From positions 1,176,501-1,240,500 of the forward strand of contig NZ_CP039451.1 of the NCBI RefSeq assembly GCF_004843725.1: DNA of 64,000 nt. Reading direction: 5' to 3'. Shown here in pieces: positions 18,653 through 26,944 of the stretch. The position numbers were made by a program, and so were the translations under genes. Origin of the DNA: Psychroserpens sp. NJDZ02 (GTDB lineage Bacteria; Bacteroidota; Bacteroidia; Flavobacteriales; Flavobacteriaceae). Below the pieces are notes generated by a model, which did no database searches, was not told where the DNA came from, and was given only the letters and a program-made list of their open reading frames with translations. Numbering within the stretch: position 1 is the first letter of the stretch; every line of letters starts with the position of its first letter.

Positions 18653-19275
18653 CCTAAATACTCCAAAAACTGATCGCGAGGCATATCAATTGCCCCTAGA
18701 CTCTCCAAATGATTAGTATACACCTGGCAATCTATAAGTTTGTAATCTGTATTTTGAATAAAACTAATAAAACCTACTTTACTAGCATTACTAACTTTTG
18801 TAAACATACTCTCTCCACAAAAAACACCATTACCTAAATCTACACCATACAAACCACCGACCAACTCTTTATCTAACCAAACCTCTATAGATTTAGCATA
18901 ACCTAATTCATTCAGTGTCGTATATGCTTCTATCATTCCTTTAGTAATCCAAGTATCATCTTGCCCTGGTCTTTTAGATGCGGCGCAAGCTTTAATCACA
19001 GATCCAAAGTCCTTATTAACTGTAACTTCAAAATCAGAATTACGCAACACTTGTCTCATACTTTTAGAGACTTTTAAATCTTCAGGAAACAATACAAATC
19101 TAGGATCAGGAGACCACCATAAAATAGTATTATCGTCTTCAAACCAAGGGAAAATTCCTTTTTTATAAGCTGATAATAAACGTACCGCACTTAGGTCCCC
19201 GCCAACTGCCAACAAACCATCTTCGGTTGCTTTGGACACATCAGGAAAGCTATTGTTGTTATTTAAAAAGTCCAT
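18649..19275 (-). CDS. aat: Leucyl/phenylalanyl-tRNA-protein transferase
   Basis: A 208-residue enzyme that adds Leu or Phe from charged tRNA to N-terminal Lys or Arg of proteins, marking them for ClpS/ClpAP degradation. Family motifs include GLLAVGGDLS, AYKKGIFPWF, WWSPDPRFVLFP, the GLYGVDLGNGVFCGESMF core, and DCQVYTNHLESLGA near the end. It is convergent with tag, overlapping by four bases. Confidence 0.95.
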   Translation of the reverse strand: MDFLNNNNSFPDVSKATEDGLLAVGGDLSAVRLLSAYKKGIFPWFEDDNTILWWSPDPRFVLFPEDLKVSKSMRQVLRNSDFEVTVNKDFGSVIKACAASKRPGQDDTWITKGMIEAYTTLNELGYAKSIEVWLDKELVGGLYGVDLGNGVFCGESMFTKVSNASKVGFISFIQNTDYKLIDCQVYTNHLESLGAIDMPRDQFLEYLG

Positions 19276-19337
19276 GTATAAAATATATTATAAGCTAATG
19301 CATAAATAGAAATCCAAAAGATAAAGGTATAAAATAA

Positions 19338-19372
19338 AAAAACCTCAATAGCTTGATGTATTGAGGTTATAT
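19338..19372 (-). terminator. Intrinsic terminator after the DUF3127 gene
   Basis: An inverted repeat AACCTCAATA.../...TATTGAGGTT is followed on the minus strand by a T-rich tract. It lies just downstream of the DUF3127 gene. Confidence 0.7.
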
Positions 19373-19406
19373 TTATAAGCATTCTGTTTAAACAGAACCG
19401 ATCATA

Positions 19407-19784
19407 CTAGAATGGTAAATCGTCGTGATCTTCAGATTTAACATCTTTAGCAGGCTCAAAAGCTTGTGCTGGTGGCACTTCCGGCATACCTTGAGGTGCT
19501 GCTCCAGCTTGTACTCCTTCAATTCTCCATCCTTGGATCGAGTTAAAATATTTAGTTTCTCCTTGAGGATTAACCCATTCTCTACCACGTAAATTGATGT
19601 TTACTTTAACATCCTGTCCAACTTGGTAATTGTTTAATAAATCACATTTATCTTGAACAAACTCTACTAAAATATGTTGTGGATATTGTTCTTCTGTAGT
19701 TACTACTAATTCTCTTTTTCTAAACCCGTTGCTACCAAAACTTTGTGTTTCTCCTAATAACTTTACTTTCCCTTGTACTTCCAT
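19407..19784 (-). CDS. DUF3127 protein with an SSB-like acidic tail
   Basis: The 125-residue protein has an OB-fold-like body (EVQGKVKLLGETQSFGSNGFRKRELVVTTEE, then a GQDVKVNINLRGREW strand), a Pro/Ala-rich linker and the C-terminal tip DHDDLPF. The tip closely resembles the DDDIPF tail with which SSB recruits repair proteins. DUF3127 is a Bacteroidetes family with no assigned role. Fold and tail suggest a single-strand nucleic-acid-binding protein or SSB paralogue (inference). Confidence 0.82.
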   Translation of the reverse strand: MEVQGKVKLLGETQSFGSNGFRKRELVVTTEEQYPQHILVEFVQDKCDLLNNYQVGQDVKVNINLRGREWVNPQGETKYFNSIQGWRIEGVQAGAAPQGMPEVPPAQAFEPAKDVKSEDHDDLPF

Positions 19785-19829
19785 TTTCTATATAATTATT
19801 AAATATTCGTCTAATTTGGTATCGTTAAT

Positions 19830-20693
19830 TTACGATAATAATACTTTCCAAGCACTTTCCACGTCATTAAAACTTAAAAAGTCTTTTGCTTTTTGATGTT
19901 TTTTATCAGTCGACAAAGAACTTAAATTATGTTGGGTTTTAAAAGCCAAAACGCTTTTTTCCTCAGGGAAGTTTTCAACATTCCCTAAAAGTCCCAAATC
20001 ATTTCCTGTTAAAACAGTACTTTCTCTGATCGCTTTCGGTAAAGCATCAACACCTATTCCTAATGTCGATAGTGGTTTTGGAATTTCGAAAAAACCAGAT
20101 TTAGCACGACTATAATAGCTACCTCCCGCTCTAGATACTAAGTCCAATTTATTTTGGTCAATTGCTCCACTTTTATCTAAAACAGCCTCTGAAACATGCA
20201 TCTTAACTACTTCACAGATTATTAAATTTCCTGCCCCTCCTTCTGTTCCTAACTTTACAATCTCGTTAACCTTGCATTCCATTTGCACAGGACTCTCTGC
20301 TACCCTAAATGGTTTTACTAAATCTGATTTAAGCATTGTTAAACCAGCCTTATCAAACTCGTTGACACCTTCTCCATATTCGGTACTACTTAAAGACATC
20401 TGCTGTACAATGTCATAATTAACAACATTAATTACAACCTCCTTAGTTAACTCTGCATTATGCAATGTATGCTTTGTTGTATTATCTCTAACCCGTCTTG
20501 CTGGCGAAAAAATTAAAATAGGTGGATTGGCGCTAAAAACATTAAAAAAACTAAATGGTGATAAGTTTGGATTACCATCAGCATCTATTGTACTAGCAAA
20601 GGCAATCGGCCTAGGTGCCACAGCACTAAGTAAATACCCATGTAATTTAGCAGTCGAAAATTCTTGAGGAGTAAAAGATAACATAGTTGACAA
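19830..20693 (-). CDS. Flavin reductase-like FMN-binding protein
   Basis: The 287-residue protein has the flavin-reductase-like split-barrel domain over residues 1-190. Conserved pieces include LSAVAPRPIAFASTIDADGNPNLSPFSFFN, NPPILIFSP, and NVVNYDIVQQM. It should bind FMN and reduce or oxidise flavins with NAD(P)H, or act in a monooxygenase pair; the partner is not nearby. The C-terminal 90 residues extend beyond the domain, as in Bacteroidetes homologues. Confidence 0.85.
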   Translation of the reverse strand: MSTMLSFTPQEFSTAKLHGYLLSAVAPRPIAFASTIDADGNPNLSPFSFFNVFSANPPILIFSPARRVRDNTTKHTLHNAELTKEVVINVVNYDIVQQMSLSSTEYGEGVNEFDKAGLTMLKSDLVKPFRVAESPVQMECKVNEIVKLGTEGGAGNLIICEVVKMHVSEAVLDKSGAIDQNKLDLVSRAGGSYYSRAKSGFFEIPKPLSTLGIGVDALPKAIRESTVLTGNDLGLLGNVENFPEEKSVLAFKTQHNLSSLSTDKKHQKAKDFLSFNDVESAWKVLLS

Positions 20694-20805
20694 TTTAATT
20701 TACACAAAAATACATAATCTAAGATCTAACTAAAAGGTAATTACTACTCAACCTCCACAATATTATTAACAGAATTGCATTATATTAACAACAAAAATTA
20801 ACATC

Positions 20806-21957
20806 ATGTTTTTTACAAAACATCGCCAGCTTATCCGCTGGATTATTATTATTGCCTCGTTTGCTATCATCTCCTTAATTTTATGGAATACCTATGTGTT
20901 TTTTCAAAAATTTAAAGCTGAAGAACGTATTAAAATGCAAAATTGGTCTTTTGCTCAAAAAGATATTGCAGAAACCATAGATTTAAATGGTACAATGGGC
21001 AACTTACCTCTTCAAATTTTAGAAAGCAATACGACAACCCCCATGATTATAGAATTTGCTGAAGGCGGTTTAGATCATAGAAATATAGATGAACAAAAAG
21101 CTAAAAAACCAAACTATCTAAAGCAGTTAATAGAACAGTTTAAGAGCGAAAACAGGCCCATTGAAATCAAATATAATAATAAAATCTTATCCACATTATA
21201 TTACGGAAATTCGCCATTATTAAACAAATTAAAATATTACCCTCTAGCGCTTTTATTAATTATAGTACTGTTTGCCGCAGTCGTTTACTTTTTTTACCGC
21301 AGTTCGAAAATAGCAACTCAGAATAAATTATGGTCAGGAATGGCGAAAGAAACCGCCCATCAAATAGGAACCCCTTTATCCTCATTAATGGGTTGGACAG
21401 AGATTTTAAAAATGGAAGATACAAATCCAGAATATATTTTAGAAATTGAAAAAGACATCCATCGTTTACAAACCATAACCGAGCGTTTTAGCAAAATAGG
21501 ATCACTTCCAACTTTAGAAAAGTTAGATATTATAGAAGAAACTCGAGAGGCATATGATTATTTAAAAACACGATCTTCTAAACTGGTAAACTTTAATATT
21601 GAAACCCCAAAACACCCAATTTATGTTAACCTAAACAAACAGTTATATGGTTGGACCATTGAAAATTTAGTAAAAAATGCCATTGATGCTATGAAAGGGA
21701 AAGGTGATTTACAGCTGACTATAAGTCAACTTGAAGAACAAGTAAAGATTACTGTAACAGATACTGGAAAAGGGATTAATAAAAACGAATTTAACACTAT
21801 CTTTGAACCCGGTTATACGACAAAAAAACGTGGCTGGGGACTTGGATTGTCTTTAGCAAAACGAATTGTTGAAGATTTCCACAATGGACGCATCAAAGTT
21901 TTAAACTCTGAGAAAGACAAAGGAACAACTATGCAGATTAGCTTAAAAATAACATAA
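20806..21957 (+). CDS. Membrane sensor histidine kinase
   Basis: The 383-residue kinase has TM1 (residues 10-32), a periplasmic sensor segment to about 145, and TM2 (146-165). The phosphoacceptor box KETAHQIGTPLSSLMGW has His185. The HATPase has ENLVKNAIDAM, DTGKGI and GWGLGLSLAKRI. No receiver domain is present and no cognate regulator gene is adjacent, so the partner lies elsewhere. Its last base directly abuts the ATG of the next zinc-ribbon gene. Confidence 0.92.
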   Translation: MFFTKHRQLIRWIIIIASFAIISLILWNTYVFFQKFKAEERIKMQNWSFAQKDIAETIDLNGTMGNLPLQILESNTTTPMIIEFAEGGLDHRNIDEQKAKKPNYLKQLIEQFKSENRPIEIKYNNKILSTLYYGNSPLLNKLKYYPLALLLIIVLFAAVVYFFYRSSKIATQNKLWSGMAKETAHQIGTPLSSLMGWTEILKMEDTNPEYILEIEKDIHRLQTITERFSKIGSLPTLEKLDIIEETREAYDYLKTRSSKLVNFNIETPKHPIYVNLNKQLYGWTIENLVKNAIDAMKGKGDLQLTISQLEEQVKITVTDTGKGINKNEFNTIFEPGYTTKKRGWGLGLSLAKRIVEDFHNGRIKVLNSEKDKGTTMQISLKIT

Positions 21958-22308
21958 ATGTCAGAAAGATTAATAACAATAAAAACGATTGATTTAAACA
22001 ACAATTGCCCTGAGTGCTTTAGCACTAAAGGCTTACAGTTGACTTTTAAACAACTTTTTATTGAAACTTCTTTTTATAAAAGTATTACTCAGGAAGTAAA
22101 TACAGAAATGAACTGTACCATATGCAATACACCAATATACCCTGCAAGATGGACGGATGCAATTGAGCGTGTTTACGACTATCAAATGAAGGCTTTCCAA
22201 CCTAAAAAACCATCAAAAAAATACAAAAGTCGTTTTTGGGTTTTAATTATTGCGGCGGTTGTTATAGTTGTTGCTGTAGCAGCTTTAATTATTATGACTT
22301 TAACTTAA
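21958..22308 (+). CDS. Zinc-ribbon membrane protein of unknown function
   Basis: The 116-residue protein has two Cys pairs, NCPEC and NCTICN, forming a probable zinc ribbon, and a C-terminal TM (FWVLIIAAVVIVVAVAALII). It starts one base after the histidine kinase stop and may be cotranscribed as an accessory. It overlaps the convergent HIT gene by nine bases. I do not recognise a named family. Confidence 0.65.
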   Translation: MSERLITIKTIDLNNNCPECFSTKGLQLTFKQLFIETSFYKSITQEVNTEMNCTICNTPIYPARWTDAIERVYDYQMKAFQPKKPSKKYKSRFWVLIIAAVVIVVAVAALIIMTLT

Positions 22309-22704
22309 ATCAGTTTTTAAGTTAGCACTAATAGCTTTTGCTAACGTTTCAAACTCTTCTTTTTCCAAAGACACTTTATTAATAAACCTAGCGTCATCCA
22401 TCGAATTTAAAGGAATTAAATGCACGTGTACATGTGGTACTTCTAAACCAATAACACTCATCCCTACACGTTTGCAAGGCACTGCTTTCTCTAAAGCAAT
22501 GGCTACTTGTCTAGAAAATCGCATTAAACCAATGTAAGTTTCCTCGTCTAGATCAAACACTTTATTAACTTCTTTTTTTGGAATACACAGTGTATGTCCT
22601 TTTGCATTTGGATTAACATCTAAAAACGCTAAGAAATATTCTGTTTCTGCTACTTTGTAACACGGGATTTCTCCATTGACTATTTTTGTAAAAATAGAAG
22701 CCAT
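22300..22704 (-). CDS. HIT-family nucleotide hydrolase
   Basis: The 134-residue protein of the HINT/HIT branch has the histidine triad HVHVHLIP near residue 95, with a preceding GLEVP and the N-terminal SIFTKIVNGEIPCYKV segment. These enzymes hydrolyse nucleoside phosphoramidates or related AMP conjugates. It follows greA on the same strand after a hairpin that probably ends the greA transcript, and it is convergent with the zinc-ribbon gene. Confidence 0.93.
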   Translation of the reverse strand: MASIFTKIVNGEIPCYKVAETEYFLAFLDVNPNAKGHTLCIPKKEVNKVFDLDEETYIGLMRFSRQVAIALEKAVPCKRVGMSVIGLEVPHVHVHLIPLNSMDDARFINKVSLEKEEFETLAKAISANLKTDLS

Positions 22705-22733
22705 ATTTGTTTCGGTTTAAAAACTAAAGATAA

Positions 22734-22786
22734 AAAAAGATTCCTGCTAAACTGAAATTTATATCAGAATAAACAGGAATCTTTAA
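22734..22786 (-). terminator. Intrinsic terminator after greA
   Basis: A long inverted repeat AAAGATTCCTG.../...CAGGAATCTTT is followed by a T-run on the minus strand. It sits between greA and the HIT gene. Confidence 0.75.
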
Positions 22787-22838
22787 ATTATTATATTATT
22801 CATTATTTCCGCTATAGCGAAAATTTAAAATAGGGCTA

Positions 22839-23312
22839 TTATCTACTAATTTCAATAATATCAAATTTTATTGTCCCATTTGGCACTTGTATTTCAGCAA
22901 CATCACCAACAGTTTTACCCAACAACCCTTGACCAATTGGACTATTTACAGATATTTTCCCAGAAGCCAAATCCGCTTCACCATCTGCAACTAACGTATA
23001 GTTCATTTCCATACCATTAGTTTGGTTTTTGATTTTCACTTTAGATAATACTAGTATTTTTGATGCATCCATCTGTGACTCGTCAATAACACGCGCACCA
23101 GCCATTTGATCTTCTAATTTAGAAATACGCATTTCTAGCATACCTTGTGCCTCTTTAGCTGCATCGTATTCCGCATTTTCACTCAAATCACCTTTATCTC
23201 TTGCTTCCGCAATAGCTCTGGATGCTTTAACACGTTCGACATCTTTAAGCTGCTTTAACTCTGCACGCAACTTTTTTAATCCTTCTGCTGTATAATAAGA
23301 TACTTTACTCAT
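22839..23312 (-). CDS. greA: Transcription elongation factor GreA
   Basis: A 157-residue Gre factor that enters the RNA polymerase secondary channel and stimulates cleavage of backtracked RNA. The N-terminal coiled coil (residues 1-75) has the acidic tip DLSENAEYDAAKEAQ. The C-terminal FKBP-like domain carries SPIGQGLLGKTVGDVAEI. Length is standard. No operon partner is obvious. Confidence 0.96.
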   Translation of the reverse strand: MSKVSYYTAEGLKKLRAELKQLKDVERVKASRAIAEARDKGDLSENAEYDAAKEAQGMLEMRISKLEDQMAGARVIDESQMDASKILVLSKVKIKNQTNGMEMNYTLVADGEADLASGKISVNSPIGQGLLGKTVGDVAEIQVPNGTIKFDIIEISR

Positions 23313-23465
23313 ATTTATTTCGTTTAAATAAAAAGACGCTAAAACAATTTAGCGCTAAACACAAAAATCTCGTCGACACGAGATTTAGTGTTACAAATAT
23401 ACAAAATAATTAATTCAACATTGTAATTGTTGTAAATTGCATTTCTAAAAACTATTAAACTTTAT

Positions 23466-23909
23466 ATGTTAAAGCCTTTATTCACACTTATTTTCTGTTC
23501 TATTTTAGTTTTGTCTTGTCAAAAAAATGATGATGACAACACCAATAACTTTATCCCCAATATCGCTTTTGACACTTTAAACTCGATAAACACAACATTA
23601 CCGCAGTATAACGATCTACAATTTCCTAGTGGCCATTTGGTATTAAATGGGTTTGGTTATAATGGTATTGTTATATATAGTGCAGGAAACAACCAATATA
23701 GCGCATTTGAAATTACAGACCCTAATCATGCACCTTCCAACTGCTCATCACTAAACGTAGAAGGCATTTCTGCCACCTGTAATTGTGAAGACGGCAATAG
23801 TTATAACATTGTAAATGGAGTTCCGTTTGATGGCACTAATGGTCAATTTAGTTTAAAACCCTATTTTGTAGAAGTTAACGGAAACGTTATTAGAGTGTTT
23901 AATAACTAA
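23466..23909 (+). CDS. Lipoprotein with a degenerate Rieske-like fold
   Basis: The 147-residue lipoprotein has signal and lipobox ILVLSCQKN. The order of strands (VLNGFGYNGIVIYSAGN, YSAFEITDPNHAPSNC, ATCNCEDGNSYNIVNGVPFDG) resembles Rieske-like lipoproteins of Bacteroidetes. The CxH...CxxH ligands are not complete: a single H precedes SNC and the second pair is CNC. It probably does not hold a normal 2Fe-2S cluster. It is convergent with the TonB receptor gene. Confidence 0.6.
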   Translation: MLKPLFTLIFCSILVLSCQKNDDDNTNNFIPNIAFDTLNSINTTLPQYNDLQFPSGHLVLNGFGYNGIVIYSAGNNQYSAFEITDPNHAPSNCSSLNVEGISATCNCEDGNSYNIVNGVPFDGTNGQFSLKPYFVEVNGNVIRVFNN

Positions 23910-23941
23910 AAAAAGCACCTCCAAAAAAGAGATGCTTTTAA
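23909..23941. terminator. Hairpin between convergent genes
   Basis: AAAAGCACCTC and GAGATGCTTTT form an imperfect stem with A- and T-runs outside. It lies between the stops of the lipoprotein and TonB-receptor genes and can act in both directions. Confidence 0.6.
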
Positions 23942-23962
23942 CGGTTGATTAAAAATTAGTGA

Positions 23963-26218
23963 TTAAAATTTTAAGGTTACACCTGCTAAAAAGTTAGTAG
24001 TTGCTTGTGGGTAATAAAAATTTTCTGTGATTGGTGTATCCGTTGAATTTTCAGGTCTGTAATAATAACTATACGTATAACCATTAGAAACGTATTTGTT
24101 ATTAAAAACATTATTAATTAAAACGTTAAATGCGATTTCTTTAATCCATGTTGGTTTAATGCTATATGACACATTTAAATTGTTTACAAAATAACCATCC
24201 ATATTTTTACTCTCACTTGATGTATTATCTAAATATTGCTGTCCTACGTACTTAGATAGCAAAGCGATGTTAGCGTTTTTAATTGGCGAGTATGTCAATG
24301 TACTACCAAATATTACGTTTGGAGAAAATGATATATCTGTATCCTCAAACGTTGTCACTACTGCCTCATAAGATACTGTATCATATGTACTAGGATCGTA
24401 CTGTGTGTCATAAACAATATAGTCAAACGCTTTAATTTTATTTTGACTAAAAGTTGCGTTGGCATCTATTCTAAATTGATCAGATAATTTATATCCTGTT
24501 TGTATCTCTATCCCTGCTCTGTAACTATCAGCAACATTTTGTCTAATTGGGTCACCAACATCGTCTAAATCGCCTGTTAACACTAATTGATCTTTATAAT
24601 CCATGTAGTATAAATTAGCGTTTAAGTAAAAATTAGCGTTTTGCAGTTTATACCCAACCTCAAAATCATGTAATTGTTCTGACACAGGTGTGATTGGATT
24701 TTTAGTTAAATCATCACGATTTGGCTCTCTGTTACCCACAGCATAAGACCCATAAACATTACTATTGTTATTAATCCTATACGTTAATCCCATTTTTGGA
24801 TTAAAAAAATTATATGTTTCCTTTACATTAATATCTAGTAAATCTGAGCTTGTTCCAACGGACTCATAATCTACCGTTCTGTATTGTAAATCCAATAACG
24901 CAAATAAATTTGAATTGATATTGTACTCTGCTTTTAAGTAAGTATTAAAATCTTCCTTATCTCCATAACTAAAATAGTAATTGCTTCTTACTGGTATTGG
25001 TGTTTCAAATGAATCCCAAATAACTTCGCCAAAATGATCACCTTTATAAGAATTATAACCACCACCCAAATATAAATTCAACTCATCCTTTTTGTAATTA
25101 AACGAATACACTATTGCAGTAAAATTATTATCTAACCAACGTCTTCTAATAACATCGCCTTCGTCTGAAGCATTAGCATTGTTTGGAAAATAGTCTCCTA
25201 ATTCTTCATCATCTTTATATTGCTCAAAATAGCCTTTACCTCTTGTGAAATTTCCAGAAATATTCCCTGAAAACATCGCGTTAAATTGGTGTGAAGCATG
25301 CAATTGGTAATGTGTTTGTTGATAGCTATCAATCTCGTTATCGTAAGTATAAAAGTTATATGTTCTTCCTGAGTTTAATAAATTTTCGGCTTCTGCATCA
25401 CTTGAATAATTTCTATCAATAAATGCCTGAACACCTTCTAAATCACCATTAACAACAGCTTCAGGAGTCCCGTACCAAGACTGATAAGTTTCTTCTTTAC
25501 CTCCAAAAACGATAGCCTTAATAGATGTGTTTTTGTTAACAAAACCAGCTTCAGCATAATAACTATTTAAGTCTGCTCTAGCTCTATCAATATATCCGTC
25601 ACTTTGTATATTAGATAGTCTGGCTTCTGCATAAAAATTATTTTTAATTCCCGAACCTATACTAATATTATGCTTTCTAGTACCAAAACTACCGACTACA
25701 TTAGTTGTTGTAGCATAACCTTCTGTAGATGGATTAAGTGTTTTTAAGTTTAAACTTGCACCAAAGGCACCAGATCCATTAGTAGATGTTCCAACACCAC
25801 GTTGTAATTGAATATCCTCTACAGAACTAACAAAGTCAGGCATGTTAACCCAAAACGTACCTTGACTTTCTTGATCATTATAAGGTATTCCGTTGATAGT
25901 AACATTAACACGTGTTGCATCACTACCTCTTACTCTAATCCCTGTATAACCGACACCTCCACCAGCATCACTCGTGGTAACGACTGATGGTAATTGATCT
26001 AATAATACTGGTAAATCTTGACCAAGATTGATTGACTCTAACTCTTCTTTTGTAATATTGGAAAAAGCAACAGGCGTTTTATCTTTTGCCCTAGTAGCAG
26101 ACAATAGGACCTCATCTAGTGTTGTGATTTTTGTGGAATCCACTTCAATATTGTTTTGTTGCGCTTTAGCACCAACAGATAATACCAAGAATGTTAAAAA
26201 AAGAAATAAATTTTTCAC
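23963..26218 (-). CDS. TonB-dependent outer-membrane receptor, TPP-riboswitch controlled
   Basis: The 751-residue receptor has a signal peptide, a TonB-box-like region ITTLDEVLLSATRA, and the plug domain (RVRGSDATRVNVTINGIPYNDQESQG near residue 110). A beta-barrel rich in aromatic girdles ends in LAGVTLKF with the terminal Phe. The mRNA leader carries a TPP riboswitch (26335-26424). A TPP-repressed receptor in this phylum is expected to import thiamine or its precursors across the outer membrane. Transport inward may use the PnuC-type protein at 29 kb (inference). Confidence 0.9.
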   Translation of the reverse strand: MKNLFLFLTFLVLSVGAKAQQNNIEVDSTKITTLDEVLLSATRAKDKTPVAFSNITKEELESINLGQDLPVLLDQLPSVVTTSDAGGGVGYTGIRVRGSDATRVNVTINGIPYNDQESQGTFWVNMPDFVSSVEDIQLQRGVGTSTNGSGAFGASLNLKTLNPSTEGYATTTNVVGSFGTRKHNISIGSGIKNNFYAEARLSNIQSDGYIDRARADLNSYYAEAGFVNKNTSIKAIVFGGKEETYQSWYGTPEAVVNGDLEGVQAFIDRNYSSDAEAENLLNSGRTYNFYTYDNEIDSYQQTHYQLHASHQFNAMFSGNISGNFTRGKGYFEQYKDDEELGDYFPNNANASDEGDVIRRRWLDNNFTAIVYSFNYKKDELNLYLGGGYNSYKGDHFGEVIWDSFETPIPVRSNYYFSYGDKEDFNTYLKAEYNINSNLFALLDLQYRTVDYESVGTSSDLLDINVKETYNFFNPKMGLTYRINNNSNVYGSYAVGNREPNRDDLTKNPITPVSEQLHDFEVGYKLQNANFYLNANLYYMDYKDQLVLTGDLDDVGDPIRQNVADSYRAGIEIQTGYKLSDQFRIDANATFSQNKIKAFDYIVYDTQYDPSTYDTVSYEAVVTTFEDTDISFSPNVIFGSTLTYSPIKNANIALLSKYVGQQYLDNTSSESKNMDGYFVNNLNVSYSIKPTWIKEIAFNVLINNVFNNKYVSNGYTYSYYYRPENSTDTPITENFYYPQATTNFLAGVTLKF

Positions 26219-26334
26219 TACGATTATATGTTAATCGAACAAAAAGAGGTAATTATTCTTTACTATTAAAATTAAATAAATTTTGTATTATACTTAGATT
26301 TACTTAGCACACTACAAGAACACAATAAATGTGT

Positions 26335-26424
26335 TTCAAATTCCTAAACAGCATTACCTGTTCTAGGTTCAATGGGTATGATCTCAGCCGATATAGGCAC
26401 CCCTTTTTTGAGAACGGTACAAAG
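26335..26424 (-). ncRNA. TPP riboswitch (THI element)
   Basis: Read on the minus strand, the leader holds GGGGTGCC (26396-26403), CTGAGAT (26381-26387), ATACCC, and then TGAACCTAGAACAGG-TAATGCTG (26350-26372). This is the ordered conserved core of the TPP riboswitch, with GGTGCC/GGC and ACAGGTAATGCTG as binding elements. It lies about 115 bases before the TonB receptor start. TPP should reduce expression of that gene. Confidence 0.93.
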
Positions 26425-26535
26425 GTAGATTAGAATTTTTGATTTATGAAATATGTCTTTGATATTTTTTTAATATAATAAAACATCAAATAATTTAATA
26501 TTGCAAAAAACCGATTACCCACAACTAAAATTAAG

Positions 26536-26943
26536 TTAATCAAAGTTTGGTTTTCTACGATTTAACTTACGCTCTGCATTAAACTTCTTATTTTTTAAGC
26601 GTTTTCTTATGACTGCTCTTGGAATCTTAGTTGGTTTTCGCTTAGCCTGAACTTTTAAAGCTCCTTCTAAAATAGAAAATGCGCGTTTAATTGCAATACT
26701 TTTATTTTTAAGTTGACTTCTGCTTTCTCCACACTGTAATATTAAAACAAAGTCCTTAGTTAACCTATTTGCCAGTTTTACTTGAATTAATTCTTTTTGA
26801 TCATCACTTAATCCTAAAGACGCCATTACAGCAAAACTTAGTTCTATTTTTGTAGCGACCTTGTTTACATGTTGACCACCACTGCCAGAACTTCTAATAC
26901 CTTTTAACTTAAATTCTTTTTCTAAAGCTAATTTATTTAACAT
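26536..26943 (-). CDS. arfB: Peptidyl-tRNA hydrolase ArfB (ribosome rescue)
   Basis: The 135-residue protein has the release-factor catalytic motif SSGSGGQHVNKV and a basic C-terminal tail (RKRLKNKKFNAERKLNRRKP) that reaches into the empty mRNA channel. This is the layout of ArfB/YaeJ, which frees ribosomes stalled without a stop codon. It begins one base after the end of the DUF4301 gene and is likely in the same operon. Confidence 0.93.
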   Translation of the reverse strand: MLNKLALEKEFKLKGIRSSGSGGQHVNKVATKIELSFAVMASLGLSDDQKELIQVKLANRLTKDFVLILQCGESRSQLKNKSIAIKRAFSILEGALKVQAKRKPTKIPRAVIRKRLKNKKFNAERKLNRRKPNFD

Positions 26944-26944
26944 T

